Assembly: GCA_037178625.1 (NCBI GenBank) | Contig: CM074127.1 | Location: 5,270,001-5,334,000 of the forward strand | Length of the DNA: 64,000 nucleotides | Source of the DNA: Skeletonema tropicum | Lineage: Eukaryota > Bacillariophyta > Thalassiosirophyceae > Thalassiosirales > Thalassiosiraceae | Reading direction: 5' to 3' | Part shown: piece by piece, positions 8,869-18,577 of the stretch | Numbering within the stretch: position 1 is the first letter of the stretch | Layout: each line of letters starts with the position of its first letter | The notes under the pieces: model-generated | Told to the model about the DNA's origin: nothing | The model's input: only the letters and a program-made list of their open reading frames with translations | Database searches by the model: none | Program-made: the position numbers and the translations under genes

Positions 8869-11127
8869 TTACAAGTCCACATATTTGGCAGGGATCTTGA
8901 TCGTCGGTTCATTCTTTTCTTCCTCCTCCTCTGCTTCTTCATTATTTGCACCACGATGATGATGTCGTCCACCACCCAACAACTTCCTCTTCTTATTTCC
9001 CTTTGGCTTTGTCCCAAATACCTTCCCACTACCACAATCCAACCACCATCCCCACTCCATCTCATCGGTATCCAACCCCAATATCTTATCATTCGTCATG
9101 ACTTCTCTTGGATGTTTTTCCATGGCATCGGCAAGGTCATTGACGAAATCCATACATTTGCGTTTACGAGTTTTGTATTCGGAGAGCATGTGATTGATTT
9201 TTCGTTTGAGTGTGGATGGGTCAGGTGGTGTTGTTGTTGTAGCATTCGTGCCTCGTCTTTGTTGCTGTTGCATCATGCGATAATAGCTGCTGCCATACCC
9301 TACTACCATAGGCTTCTTGGGAGGTGGCTTCTTTGTCGTTTGTTCACGAATACGAGTACGAATAGCATCAATTTCGTCTTGCAGACTCTTCAACCTTGCT
9401 TCCTCGACGTTAATCCCATCATCCAACTCTTTCGTGGTAGGTATTTGCAACAATGGTTGTAATTCTTCTTGTATACCTTGATAACGCTGTTGCAATGTTG
9501 CACGTAATTCTTTGACATTTTGAATTTCACTTGGAGTTGCCAATAATTTTGATAATTCCTTTTGGATGGCTCCATTACTTCCCTTCTTTGATTGCTTCTT
9601 CTTTTTGCCAGAAGTAGTAGTAGTAGTAGTATCATCAGTATTGTTGTCACTGAGAGTCACAGTAGTAGCCCAATACAACTTCTTTCCCTCTCTCCCATTC
9701 TTACCCGGAAACTCCTTGACAATGACCAAGCCCTTGTCCACAAATGACAGCATGGCATGATTTAATTGCTCCACAGTTGTTTTGGTAGCCTTGGCGAGTG
9801 ATTTGAGATTGTAGGGTTTATTGGAGGTGAGCATGGTGTAGAGGATTTGATCGTGGAAGGATCGTTTTTTTTTGGGTTTCTTGAGTGCTGCTGCTGGACC
9901 AAGTTGTTGTTGGGGTTGTGGTGATGATGATGATGATGATGATGGATTTGTTTTCTTCTTGGAGGTTGCTGCTGCACTGACGACAGCATCTTTGGATACT
10001 GCTGCACTAGTCTTGACAGAAGATGATTCACCCGATTTGGATGCTACAGTAGCAGTAGCCTTGGTGGTAGACGCAGCCGCTTTCGAAGTGACTTTGCCAT
10101 CGTTCGTTTCAACAACAGTAGTAGTACTCTTCTTTTGTTTGGATGATGATTCCACTAAAGTAGAAACAGCAACAGATGGGGAAAGTGCTGACGTAGTAGT
10201 ATCATCACGTTGTTGTTGCAATTTCTTTTTCTTTTTTTTCTTGGTTTCAACAACAACTTCTTTGTGATCGGCATTCTTGTCTTTCGCAGAAGAGAAACCT
10301 TTGGTGGTGGTTGTTGTATCAGCCTTATTGGCCGCGGAATCCTCTGATATGGAATTGTCTTTTTTTGCAATAACAATAGCACTACAGTCACTGCTCTTGT
10401 CTGGTCCACCATTTGATATGTCATCACTTCTTTGCAAATTATGTTTCTTCTTCTTTTTCTTTTTTGGTTTCATTATTTCGTCATCCAATGATGGGGCCGT
10501 TGTCGTTGTCGTTGTGGTCATTGGCGAGGTAGACACTCTCTTGCGTTTCGTAGTATTGCGTTGTTGTTGTTCATTAGTTACGGTAGTAGTTTTGGTTGAT
10601 GTTGTTGTTGTCGTTTTTTTATTGGATTTGGATACGATTTCTACAACAGGTGAGGAGAAAAAGTGATCTTCGCCGACAGCAGCTGTAGCTGTAGCTGTGG
10701 CTGTGACAGCTACTACTGCTGCTCCCTTCTTTGTTGGCGTGGAATTGGTCAAGTCAATAGTGGTAGAATTATTAATATCTGCAGTGGTAACATTATTGCT
10801 GCTGCTGTTGCTGCTGCTGCCATTATTAGCTTGCCCACCAGGTGTCACTGGAGCAGTCACACTTTTGCTATTAGCAGAAGGATTCGTCCATCGTTTGATG
10901 ATGTTATTGGTAATCTCGTCATTGTTGTTTGTGACTTTTTCAAGGACAGATGTACCATCGCATCGGCTACTGCTGCCAGTTACTACTGAACTTCCGCTGC
11001 GGCTTTTAAGCTTGGATTTGCGTTTGATTGCTGCTGCTGCAGATGATATTGCTGCTGCGTGTGTGTTGACGGTTGTTTGGTGGTTGTTTTCCATTGTTGA
11101 TAAGTACTTACGCCGGTTGCGGTTCAT
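8869..11127 (-). CDS. HOP2: Hop2/TBPIP-type meiotic homologous-pairing protein with a long disordered N-terminus
   Basis: I chose the ATG at 11127; the frame upstream of it has only a TTG. The first ~440 residues are low complexity (T/S/K/N-rich, several poly-K stretches). Then comes the Hop2 winged helix: FHDQILYTMLTSNKPYNLKSL...VEQLNHAML..GLVIVKEF...KKLYW. After it come the predicted coiled coil (KELSKLLATPSEIQNVKELRA, KSLQDEIDAIRTRI) and the family's C-terminal motif EYKTRKRKCMDFVNDLADAM...LGLDTDE. In known eukaryotes Hop2 works with Mnd1 to stimulate Dmc1/Rad51 strand exchange in meiosis. Typical family members are only about 220 residues, so the N-terminal extension is unusual, though its codons show no stop. 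No intron is needed to read the gene. Identity is good from motifs; orthology is not proven. Confidence 0.78.
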   Translation of the reverse strand: MNRNRRKYLSTMENNHQTTVNTHAAAISSAAAAIKRKSKLKSRSGSSVVTGSSSRCDGTSVLEKVTNNNDEITNNIIKRWTNPSANSKSVTAPVTPGGQANNGSSSNSSSNNVTTADINNSTTIDLTNSTPTKKGAAVVAVTATATATAAVGEDHFFSSPVVEIVSKSNKKTTTTTSTKTTTVTNEQQQRNTTKRKRVSTSPMTTTTTTTAPSLDDEIMKPKKKKKKKHNLQRSDDISNGGPDKSSDCSAIVIAKKDNSISEDSAANKADTTTTTKGFSSAKDKNADHKEVVVETKKKKKKKLQQQRDDTTTSALSPSVAVSTLVESSSKQKKSTTTVVETNDGKVTSKAAASTTKATATVASKSGESSSVKTSAAVSKDAVVSAAATSKKKTNPSSSSSSSPQPQQQLGPAAALKKPKKKRSFHDQILYTMLTSNKPYNLKSLAKATKTTVEQLNHAMLSFVDKGLVIVKEFPGKNGREGKKLYWATTVTLSDNNTDDTTTTTTSGKKKKQSKKGSNGAIQKELSKLLATPSEIQNVKELRATLQQRYQGIQEELQPLLQIPTTKELDDGINVEEARLKSLQDEIDAIRTRIREQTTKKPPPKKPMVVGYGSSYYRMMQQQQRRGTNATTTTPPDPSTLKRKINHMLSEYKTRKRKCMDFVNDLADAMEKHPREVMTNDKILGLDTDEMEWGWWLDCGSGKVFGTKPKGNKKRKLLGGGRHHHRGANNEEAEEEEEKNEPTIKIPAKYVDL

Positions 11128-11449
11128 GTAGCCTACCACCTGATGATGCTCATGCGATGCTCTTGAATTCAAAAAAATAACGGCTCAAGGCTCAATGCTC
11201 GCTTCGGCCTGAAATGATGATGTGAAGATGATGTGTGTGTTTCGTTCAGAGCGGTTCTTGCTTCTCTCAAGAAATACTCAGTATCGTCGCACTTTATCAA
11301 GATCAAGGGGTTCAAATCAACCCAGCCATGCCAGCGAAGCCAGCAACGCAAGCAAGTCTCCTTCAGTCATCTACTACCATGAAGAAATCAATGATATTCT
11401 CTTCACCGTCATAACCATCAGACCTGACACACATGTTGTTGTTGAATCG

Positions 11450-11692
11450 ATTATGAGGGTATCCGTACTACCCCTGCGAACAAAGGGTAAATAAGCCTGC
11501 GAACAGGAACTTTTGCTACTCTTTCCTTTTCGAAGTACGACTTCGTAGAGTAACTGTAGCTTGCTTTTTTATCCTTACCCACTCTTTCCAGAAGGAGATC
11601 CTTACCCACTCTTTCCAGAAGGAGACCAAGCGTTGAATGGGGGTAGCACCGAAGAAGGTGACTAGAGCAATGGCGGCGGTTGTAAACTTCAT
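11450..11692 (-). pseudogene. Broken copy of the secreted SGKG-type protein at 12365-12835
   Basis: The signal-peptide coding part (MKFTTAAIALVTFFGATPI) matches the intact paralogue almost exactly. After it the frame shifts. A 27-bp tandem duplication (11572-11598 and 11599-11625) lies at the place where the paralogue encodes SGKSGKG. The KASYSYSTKS segment survives in another frame. Downstream, only the short stretch around the GGGTATCCGTACTAC motif (about 11457) still matches the paralogue; the cysteine-rich C-terminal half is gone. Confidence 0.78.
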
Positions 11693-11799
11693 ATTTTGAA
11701 GAGGCAGTGCTTGAGAAACCGCAAGAGTGGCGGAGAAACACATTCTTTCCATACACAAATCGCCGGTTCTCTTGTTCTTTACCTGTGTTGTGGAATTGG

Positions 11800-11960
11800 T
11801 ATTGTTGCTTTGACTTCTTGAGGTATCTCTACAAAAGCATACTTATGTCTCTTTCATCATGCATTCTTTTGTGGTGCGAAGTTACAGCAAAATAGCGACC
11901 AGCGGCCCGCTCTCTATGGAGAGACTTCGCCGTCGATAGGTGGTTGCTCTGCAATGCAGG
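11800..11960 (-). repeat. Shared upstream repeat, copy A (5' of the pseudogene)
   Basis: This copy contains GGTATCTCTACAAAAG, a GCAAAATAGCGACCAGCG block and CTCTCTATGGAGAGACTTCG followed by GGTGGTTGCTCTG. The same ordered blocks occur at 13080-13215 and 14870-15062. In each case they lie upstream of a minus-strand gene starting MK(I/F), so they are probably co-duplicated promoter or 5' flank sequence. Confidence 0.7.
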
Positions 11961-12364
11961 TCTTCTTCATCTCTTAGTCATCCATGGTCATAATATGCTG
12001 TTCTCTCCATCATCACATCAGACCTGACACACATGTTGTGTCGAGATTCGGGATTGCATAGGAGGGGATATCATACATAAAGATTATAGAGACAATCGAT
12101 TCAATCTCCTGGTGACTTCTTTGTAAACGCTGCAGGATAATACAAGAACACAGATGGATTATACATAATAAAAAAGGCAAGCATGTAAAGCGTTTCAAAC
12201 AACTGTTTCGTATTAATATGTAAAGCTCTTGGCTCTAGTTCAAGATTATTCTGGCATCGTCGACGCGCTGCGATTATTCTTCTCTTGTACAAATATCTAT
12301 ATCTTCTCCTACATCTCTCTATCTTCCGTACGCTCCTCTTCTCTTTCACACTACTCATTATTTA

Positions 12365-12835
12365 TTACATGGACATGGAGAGATCTTCATCATCATCATC
12401 ATCGCAAGAACAGCCGCCCAGCTTCTCACATTCACAGAGTTGATTGCCCAATTCCAAGGCGAAACCTGTCTCAGATTGTCCAGTTCCATCAATGAGTGAT
12501 TGAATGAATTCATCGGTACAGATGAGGCACCCAGCGATATTGTCGACGGCTTCTACGAATGCCTCAAAATCAGGATTATTAACAACATTGTCAGTGTTGA
12601 GAGTGCCATCATCAGCGCCAAATGTCATAATGGTCAGATCAGTGAGTGTTTGTGCACGTATGAGGGTATCCGTACTACACTGTGAGCAGGAAGAACTCTT
12701 GCTACTCTTTCCTTTCGACGACTTCGTAGAGTAACTGTAGCTTGCTTTTGATCCTTTACCACTCTTTCCAGAAGCGTCGATGGGAGTAGCACCGAAGAAG
12801 GTGACTAGAGCTATGGCGGCGGTTGCGATCTTCAT
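12365..12835 (-). CDS. Small secreted SGKG-type protein with acidic Cys-rich tail
   Basis: The 156-residue protein was started at the ATG at 12835, because the signal peptide (MKIATAAIALVTFFGATPIDA) begins there; an upstream in-frame ATG at 12937 would bury it. After the signal come about 30 residues of SGKSGKGSKASYSYSTKSSKGKSSKSSS, rich in KxxK like the protein at 7210. Next is a domain with paired cysteines (CSQC, CLIC, CECEKLGGCSC) and a final DDDDDED stretch. The domain is not one I recognise. A degraded duplicate lies 0.7 kb away and its promoter repeat is shared with the neighbouring protease gene, so this is a locally expanding family. A cell-wall or secreted role is inferred from composition only. 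Confidence 0.7.
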   Translation of the reverse strand: MKIATAAIALVTFFGATPIDASGKSGKGSKASYSYSTKSSKGKSSKSSSCSQCSTDTLIRAQTLTDLTIMTFGADDGTLNTDNVVNNPDFEAFVEAVDNIAGCLICTDEFIQSLIDGTGQSETGFALELGNQLCECEKLGGCSCDDDDDEDLSMSM

Positions 12836-13079
12836 ATTTTCGATAGTGTTGTGGTTGTTGCTAAGTAGATGCGGGAGCGGAATGAGGATTGTGAGAGATT
12901 GTGAGGCTCCAAAGGGGGGAGTGCTTTTCTCCTCCAATCGCCGGGTTGTGTTGTTGCTTTACATATGGAGGAATTTGTATTGTTGTTTGCACGACACGTT
13001 GAGACTACAAGAGTGAGAGTCGATTTCCTCTCGCCAATTGCAATTGGACATTTCTTTCTGTGTGTGTCCGTCACTTCAT

Positions 13080-13215
13080 TGGTCATGTGATTCGTTCGAG
13101 AAGACAGGTATCTCTACAAAAGTATCTCTTTCACCATGCCATGCATTCGCAGAAGTAAATGCACCAAGTACCTTTACTTTTGTTGCTCGTGGTGCAAAGT
13201 TAAAGCAAAATATCT
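13080..13215 (-). repeat. Shared upstream repeat, copy B (5' of the SGKG-type gene)
   Basis: The first ~45 bp (TTGGTCATGTGATTCGTTCG...) are nearly identical to copy C at 14878. They are followed by the GTATCTCTACAAAAGTATCTC block and an AAAGCAAAATA block. The copy lies about 250 bp upstream of the start codon at 12835. Confidence 0.75.
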
Positions 13216-13285
13216 TCCACCTAGCTATAAGCAAATTATTCTACATTCTACATTCATCCGGATCCACAAACTACCTTCATTACGC

Positions 13286-14602
13286 TTACTGCATTGAGTC
13301 ATCACTCCAGTCATCGTCGCTCCTGATAATATCCCAGCCATTATCAGCTTGGGTAGGCTGCGATGTTGGAGATAGAGAGGGCTGATATGTTGGAAAAGAT
13401 TGTATATTGTCATCATTCCAGTCATCATCGTTCGAAATACTATTCCAGTCATCATCAGCAGCTTGGGCAAGCTGCGATGTTGGAGATAGAGAAGGTTGAA
13501 ACGTTGGAAAGATTGGCATATTGTCATCATTCCAGTCATCGTCATCGTCGCTCTTCCAAATATTCCAGTCATCATCAGCTTGGGTAGGCTGCGATGTTGG
13601 AGAAAGGGTAGGCGACAGTGTTGGAGAACTCGTTGGAAGGTTGTTTGGGTTACCATCATTCCAGTCATCATTATTATTATTGTTTCCACCCGACGATGGC
13701 GTCGGAGATGGAGTACCCGGTGGTGGCGCGTTACTGCAATCAAATTCTTCCGGGGCAAAGTTGCTCCAAGCGCATACCTCAGCTCGAATCCATTCATATT
13801 GAGAAGAAACCCTTGCATATACTCCAGGATAATCTTCACTTGCACACCCGATGCCCCAGCTCACAACTCCTACTTGCACATCTTCCGATGCATCGCCGCC
13901 CCGGATGATTAAGGGTCCTCCTGAATCGCCTTGACAGGAGTCTTCACCGGCGTCTTTGGCACATAACATGTTGCTTGTAATGGAACCCTGATAGCTTCCA
14001 TAGTCTCCATCACTACTCTCGCATTCTTCATTGGTAATAGTGTTGACCTCTACTTCCATCAACTCGGATGCCATCACTTGACCTTCATCAGTTGGGTCGA
14101 TATCACCCCATCCCATGACAGTGACCGCAGCACCGATATCAGGCGTGGCCGCATCACCATTGAGCTTGACAATGTTGATATCATCACTAGCCGCCTCATT
14201 TAAGAAGATGAGCAGAAAGTCATTATCAGTATTGAACCAATCATACTCAGGATGAGGCAAAGCCTTCTTCACACCAAGCTCCTGCCCATCATTGTCATCT
14301 TGTGCATGACGTCCAACCACAGCGTTGTAATTGCCATCGCTGCCGCTATCACAATGGGCTGCAGACAATACGACATCTCTGGCGATGAGGGAGCCTCCAC
14401 AGAAATGACCAATGTCGTCTGAGAGAGATACAGCGTAGGGGTATCTGTCTTCGATGGCGGTGCCTCCACCGATGATGCGTGTGCTTCCTCCTCCTCCTGA
14501 GAAGAGATTTGACTCTCTCATTCTTCCGCTGCTGCTGCTGCCGCGGATGGTGCCTGTGGCAGATGCAATAGTTGCTTGTGTGACAATAGTTTGGATCTTC
14601 AT
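13286..14602 (-). CDS. Trypsin-like serine protease (S1 family) with repetitive acidic C-terminal tail
   Basis: The 438-residue protein starts at the ATG at 14602. The S1 domain spans about residues 42-280: the activation site RIIGG, the catalytic His in LSAAHC, the catalytic Asp in DNDFLLI, and the catalytic Ser in CQGDSGGPLI, so the triad is complete. Paired cysteines fit trypsin disulfides, including GHFCGGSL and GIGCASEDYPGVYARV. Residues 290-438 are a tail of PSPTPSSGG, then repeats of the type W(N/D)D(D/G)N...P(S/T)LSPTSQ, rich in Asp and Trp. Similar proline/serine repeats are typical of diatom extracellular proteins. The N-terminus is short and only weakly signal-like, so secretion is likely but not certain. 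The 5' flank carries the same repeat as the SGKG-type gene next door, which suggests shared promoter ancestry. Confidence 0.85.
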   Translation of the reverse strand: MKIQTIVTQATIASATGTIRGSSSSGRMRESNLFSGGGGSTRIIGGGTAIEDRYPYAVSLSDDIGHFCGGSLIARDVVLSAAHCDSGSDGNYNAVVGRHAQDDNDGQELGVKKALPHPEYDWFNTDNDFLLIFLNEAASDDINIVKLNGDAATPDIGAAVTVMGWGDIDPTDEGQVMASELMEVEVNTITNEECESSDGDYGSYQGSITSNMLCAKDAGEDSCQGDSGGPLIIRGGDASEDVQVGVVSWGIGCASEDYPGVYARVSSQYEWIRAEVCAWSNFAPEEFDCSNAPPPGTPSPTPSSGGNNNNNDDWNDGNPNNLPTSSPTLSPTLSPTSQPTQADDDWNIWKSDDDDDWNDDNMPIFPTFQPSLSPTSQLAQAADDDWNSISNDDDWNDDNIQSFPTYQPSLSPTSQPTQADNGWDIIRSDDDWSDDSMQ

Positions 14603-14869
14603 CGTTATGGTACTGCTGCTGTTGTGCTGGCTGGAGAACGAAGAAATTATGAGACCATTGATAAGATCAAATTTATGAGAACATTAGCGAAGAATGAAGC
14701 CGATGAAGAACAAGCAAGAACATCATGTCTAAGCTATCGTATGAATTGGATGTCGTCTCACACTTACATATTTACATCAACGCATGTCTCGGTCATTGGC
14801 ATCGGTGCTGGTTTGTGGTCTTGCTTCATAAAAATTGCTTCATAAAAGTGTGACCAAAAAGGACCGTCA

Positions 14870-15062
14870 CTTGATTGGTCATGTGATTCGTTCGAGAAGA
14901 CATGTATCTCTACAGAAGTATCTCTTAGCATGCATCGCATAAAAAATGCACAAGTACAATATGTATTACTTTTGTTGTTTGTCGTGCAAAGTCAAAGCAA
15001 AATAGCAACCAGCGCCGCCGCTCTCTATGTAGAGACTTCGGTGTCGATGGGTGGTTGCTCTG
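14870..15062 (-). repeat. Shared upstream repeat, copy C (5' of the protease gene)
   Basis: This is the most complete copy. It holds the TTGGTCATGTGATTCG block, the GTATCTCTACAGAAG block, AAAGCAAAATAGCAACCAGCG, and CTCTCTATGTAGAGACTTCG with GGTGGTTGCTCTG. It shares its first half with copy B and its second half with copy A, so all three come from one ancestral unit. Confidence 0.75.
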
Positions 15063-15296
15063 ACAAAAGAATCCCATAATGGAAGGTGTGGGAGTTGTGG
15101 GAGTTGATCAAGCAAATACTGAACGGAGCTGGGAACATCAAAATCGTTTGTGTGCAATATGTGTTTAAGTGAGATATTGTACTTATGATTATCTAACGCA
15201 TTTGTTTGTCGCTTTCATTTCCTTTGATGATGGTATGTTCCTCACTCCGCCAATAGGCCGTGCACTTATCGTCTCTCCACAACACAATTCATCGTC

Positions 15297-16099
15297 TCAT
15301 CTTTTCCCATAAAGCTTGATATCCAAAACAATATCAGGCTGATACGGAATTCGTGGATTGCAATAAAACTGATACCATCGTTGGTACCCTCCATCCGAAT
15401 TGTTCTTTGGAGGTATAGGACCAATATCTTTGCCCTCGATACATTTTGGATCCTTTTCATTCAAAATGGATTGATATCCTAAATTTGCAGGGATTATTAC
15501 TCGACGAATGCCTCCTGGTAGCATTGGGGGGATTGAGTCATCATCACCGCTACTGCCCAATATTGCTAATTCAATACCCTTGAGAGCAGTAGCATATTAT
15601 TATTGTGAGTAAGTATTTGAGCGAGGAAGCGATATGATGACATGAACAGTGTAGAAAGAGCACTCACAGGAATCGTTGATCCATCACCAATTGTCCATCG
15701 ATATGGCACACCCTTATCTTTGGTAGTATAAATTTGAGGCTGACGACCGACAGTGGATGCCATAGAATAGTCAATCGATGCTACCATTCCAGGCTTTAAG
15801 GGCTGACCCGTTCCCTTCTTTGCATCGGCCCATTGCAGTCCTGATTCGGAAGATTTGTTGAGTATTAAACCGTTGGGTGTGGCTGCGTTCGCTGATGATG
15901 ATGATGTGGAGATGACTGCGGCTGATGATGCTCCAGTTGCCGCCGCGATGACAGCTTTGGGAGGGAGTGAAAGGATTGTGCGTCGTGTAGGGAATCGATG
16001 AGTACCGCCGGGCTGTTGAAGGCCGGATACAGGGCCTAGAAGAACAGATGCGACGACAATAATCAACACGGCAGGGGCAGGGAAATAATAATATTTCAT
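15297..16099 (-). CDS. FKBP-type peptidyl-prolyl isomerase, probably organelle-targeted
   Basis: Two exons, 16099-15668 and 15578-15297, are joined over an 89-bp intron (GTGAGT...AAG) in phase 0, giving ...GSTIP/GIELAIL. After an N-terminal hydrophobic signal (VLIIVVASVLLGPVSG) comes a basic, serine/alanine-rich stretch containing a second hydrophobic run, the layout of a bipartite plastid/lumen presequence. The FKBP fold follows: SGLQWADAKKGTGQPLKPG, VASIDYSMAS, then IELAILG, MLPGGIRRVIIPANLGY and the final IVLDIKLYG strand. Spacing fits thylakoid-lumen FKBPs of algae and plants. Family members speed proline isomerisation in protein folding; several canonical active-site aromatics are not evident here, so catalytic activity is uncertain. 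No neighbour suggests a specific partner. Confidence 0.78.
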
Positions 16100-16187
16100 G
16101 GCGGCTGACTACTTATGTTTTAGATGTTCATCAATGAAAGATGAAAGCAATGTGCAGGCAAAGAGCAAAGACAAAGAACAGCACACA

Positions 16188-16394
16188 TCACACGGCACGA
16201 AGTTGCAAATTGAAGCATATCCCAGTTGGTGACTTCTCACAAATATCATTCACTTTCTCAAACGTCAGATTATTATCCTCTGCAGTTTGGGGGTAATGAA
16301 TGACACGCGTCGCATTATCAACACTGCCTTCTCCGTTCGCGAGCTCGAGCTCCATACTTAGATACTTCTCCGTTCGATCTCGTTGCCATGACAT
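16188..16394 (-). CDS. Short hypothetical open frame
   Basis: This 68-codon frame (starts MSWQRDRTEKYLSMELELA, ends QLRAV) lies about 90 bp upstream of the FKBP gene on the same strand. Its composition looks protein-like and not low complexity, but I do not recognise it. It could be the last exon of another gene. No splice partner was identified. Confidence 0.3.
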   Translation of the reverse strand: MSWQRDRTEKYLSMELELANGEGSVDNATRVIHYPQTAEDNNLTFEKVNDICEKSPTGICFNLQLRAV

Positions 16395-16589
16395 TATTTC
16401 GAGAGCGGGCCAGGAAATATGTGCTCTTCTTTATTGTATCTATCGACAGTCTATTCATAAAAACGAGGAACACTGCGGACTGCGGCACGAATCCTCATAT
16501 CATTACAATCTCGATCTCAATCTCAATCTCACGTATACGTATTTACCCAAAGCTAAATCTGAGGAGCTCTACTTAGCATACTGAGTGCA

Positions 16590-18220
16590 ATGATGGCAAA
16601 TCTTCTCATTACCATTACACTCTTAACCCTGGAGGGTGTTGCCGCCGCATCTTCTTCATCGATGGCGGCTTTTCACGGGGGCTACTGCAGCATGCAGCAC
16701 ACATTCAGTCAGGAGGAAGGTCAGATTCAGATTCAGATTGTTGCCATTATCATTGACAACAAAAACATTAACTCCTTCTTCTCGAGTATCTCAGAGATCT
16801 GAGATCATGACGATGTACAAGAGTGAAGCTGACAAAGATGACGATGATGCTAGCAAGAGCAAGAGTGGATCATGGTTCAAACCATGGACCATGGAGGTGG
16901 TTCGCTCGTAGGGAACGGCGCAAACGTCAACCAAAGCCAAAGCTGAGTCCAACAGTCGAATCAGTACTCTATGCCTTCAAAGAAGCAAAAGATCTAGGCA
17001 TCATTCAGGTGAATGATAATGAAGGTGATATCGGCAACACCGCAGGAGTAAATAGCACCTTTCTAACTCAAATTGCACCAGAAACAATCCAGCAAATTAT
17101 TGCCGCAATGCCATTCGACCGACCACTCATAATTGAGAACACATTTGTAGGCAATACATACTCCAACACACATCAAAACGGATTGCAAATATTACCCAAG
17201 GTGAATTTTCGTAATGGTATGACAGGGTCATTCCATGATAATGATAACAACAACGCTGTTGCCAAGTATGGGAATGTTACGAGACAGAATGGTGTTGCGG
17301 ATTTTCAACACTCATTGCGGAATAATAACAATGCTGTTAGCTAGTGAGACTGGTGATGTATCTAGGAGGAATGGTGTTTTCGCTCCTTCAATAAGTGATG
17401 ACTACTATCTTCAAGAAGACTTGGAAGAAGATGATAATGGCATTGATACAAAATCAAATGGTGATGGTGATATGCCATCTAAATCTAGCCAGGGAGAGAG
17501 AAAGATCAAGAACCAACTCCAAGGGAGCAAACCTGCTACTGCCTCTTCAGCCCATTCAAGGAGTATGGTGACGACTTCTTTCCATTCTTTGGCAAGCAAT
17601 CTAACAGCAATAATAGGATGAAAGATAATATGCCAAGCACAGTAGACGAGGTTTCAGTTTCAGATGTGGTCACTGCCTACATGACGGGAAGTCTCAACAA
17701 CGCCACATCGTCATGGTCATGGTATGAAGCATTCAACTACAATAGTACCAACCCACCAATTGTTCTTCGGAACACGTACATTGGTAACAAATACGAAACA
17801 ACTACACACAATGGATTGAGCTTGGGAGTTGATGTAGATTTTAAGAATGACATGAAAGAAGCCTTCTATGAGAATAACAACGCTGTTGCATACGAGGGCA
17901 ATATACGCCGTCAGAATGGTGTTGCCGACTTTACAAATTCGCTAAGGAAGAACAACAATGCAGTGTTTGGTTCTGGAGATGTCGATCGGGAGAATGGTGC
18001 AGACGTGGCAGCTCTGCCACTTCTCTTACCACTGTTGGACTTCAACCTTACACTACCAAGTGGATCTAATGAACATTGTTTGATGCAGCGTTCGGGGGTA
18101 TCTTCCGTCTCTACAAGCGCAAGATCAAAAAGAAGAAGGCACAAAAGGAGAATCTCAAGGGTGCAGTAGTTGATTACTACAAGCCCAAGTTGTCAAAGTC
18201 AAGCAAAGGCAAAGTCATTT
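16590..18220 (+). pseudogene. Secreted protein with two internal repeat halves, frame-broken
   Basis: An ATG near 16590 opens a signal-peptide-like start (ANLLITITLLTLEGVAAA). Two homologous halves follow. Each has an ENTFVGNTY / RNTYIGNKY motif, THQNGL / TTHNGL, then NNNAV, a RQNGVADF motif, and a second NNNAV. They lie at about 17100-17340 and 17750-18000. The frame is broken several times: at 16880-16900 a 7-bp tandem repeat of ACCATGG shifts it, one extra base near 17338 ends the first half, and another change occurs near 17560. A possible intron (about 17998-18090) would lead to a lysine-rich end (RLYKRKIKKKKAQKENL...) with stop near 18222. The domain is unknown to me. It is most likely a decaying duplicate, though unrecognised introns could explain part of this. 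Confidence 0.55.
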
Positions 18221-18577
18221 AGAATTCAATTACTATTACTAACGAACTATTACGCTGATTGGAAGATTTGAGGGGAGATGATACCTGAATCTACTTTACA
18301 ATCTAGAGATCCAAAACTGTGTTGTGGACCTAATCTCCTCCATTCAGAGCAAAGATGGGCCACGCCATGACAGTACGTCCTTTTTGCGCTGATGCTCCAG
18401 CTCCATTTTCACTTTCTTATTCCTCACATAAGGTGCTTCGTACATCTTTTCACATGTCTATTCTACGTGTAGTTTTGCTGTCGCCACACCTTTCACCCCT
18501 TCCACTTCATTGTCATCATTTGCGTTTGCATTTGCACCCACCTAGTCAGTTCAGTTTAGCTTAGCTTAGCTTAGTTG

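Noticed and set aside
9566..11131. Several long frames on the + strand opposite the Hop2-type gene (poly-V/L/S/C products)
   Set aside because: They are antisense shadows of codon repeats in the real gene; composition is biased and no domain is seen.
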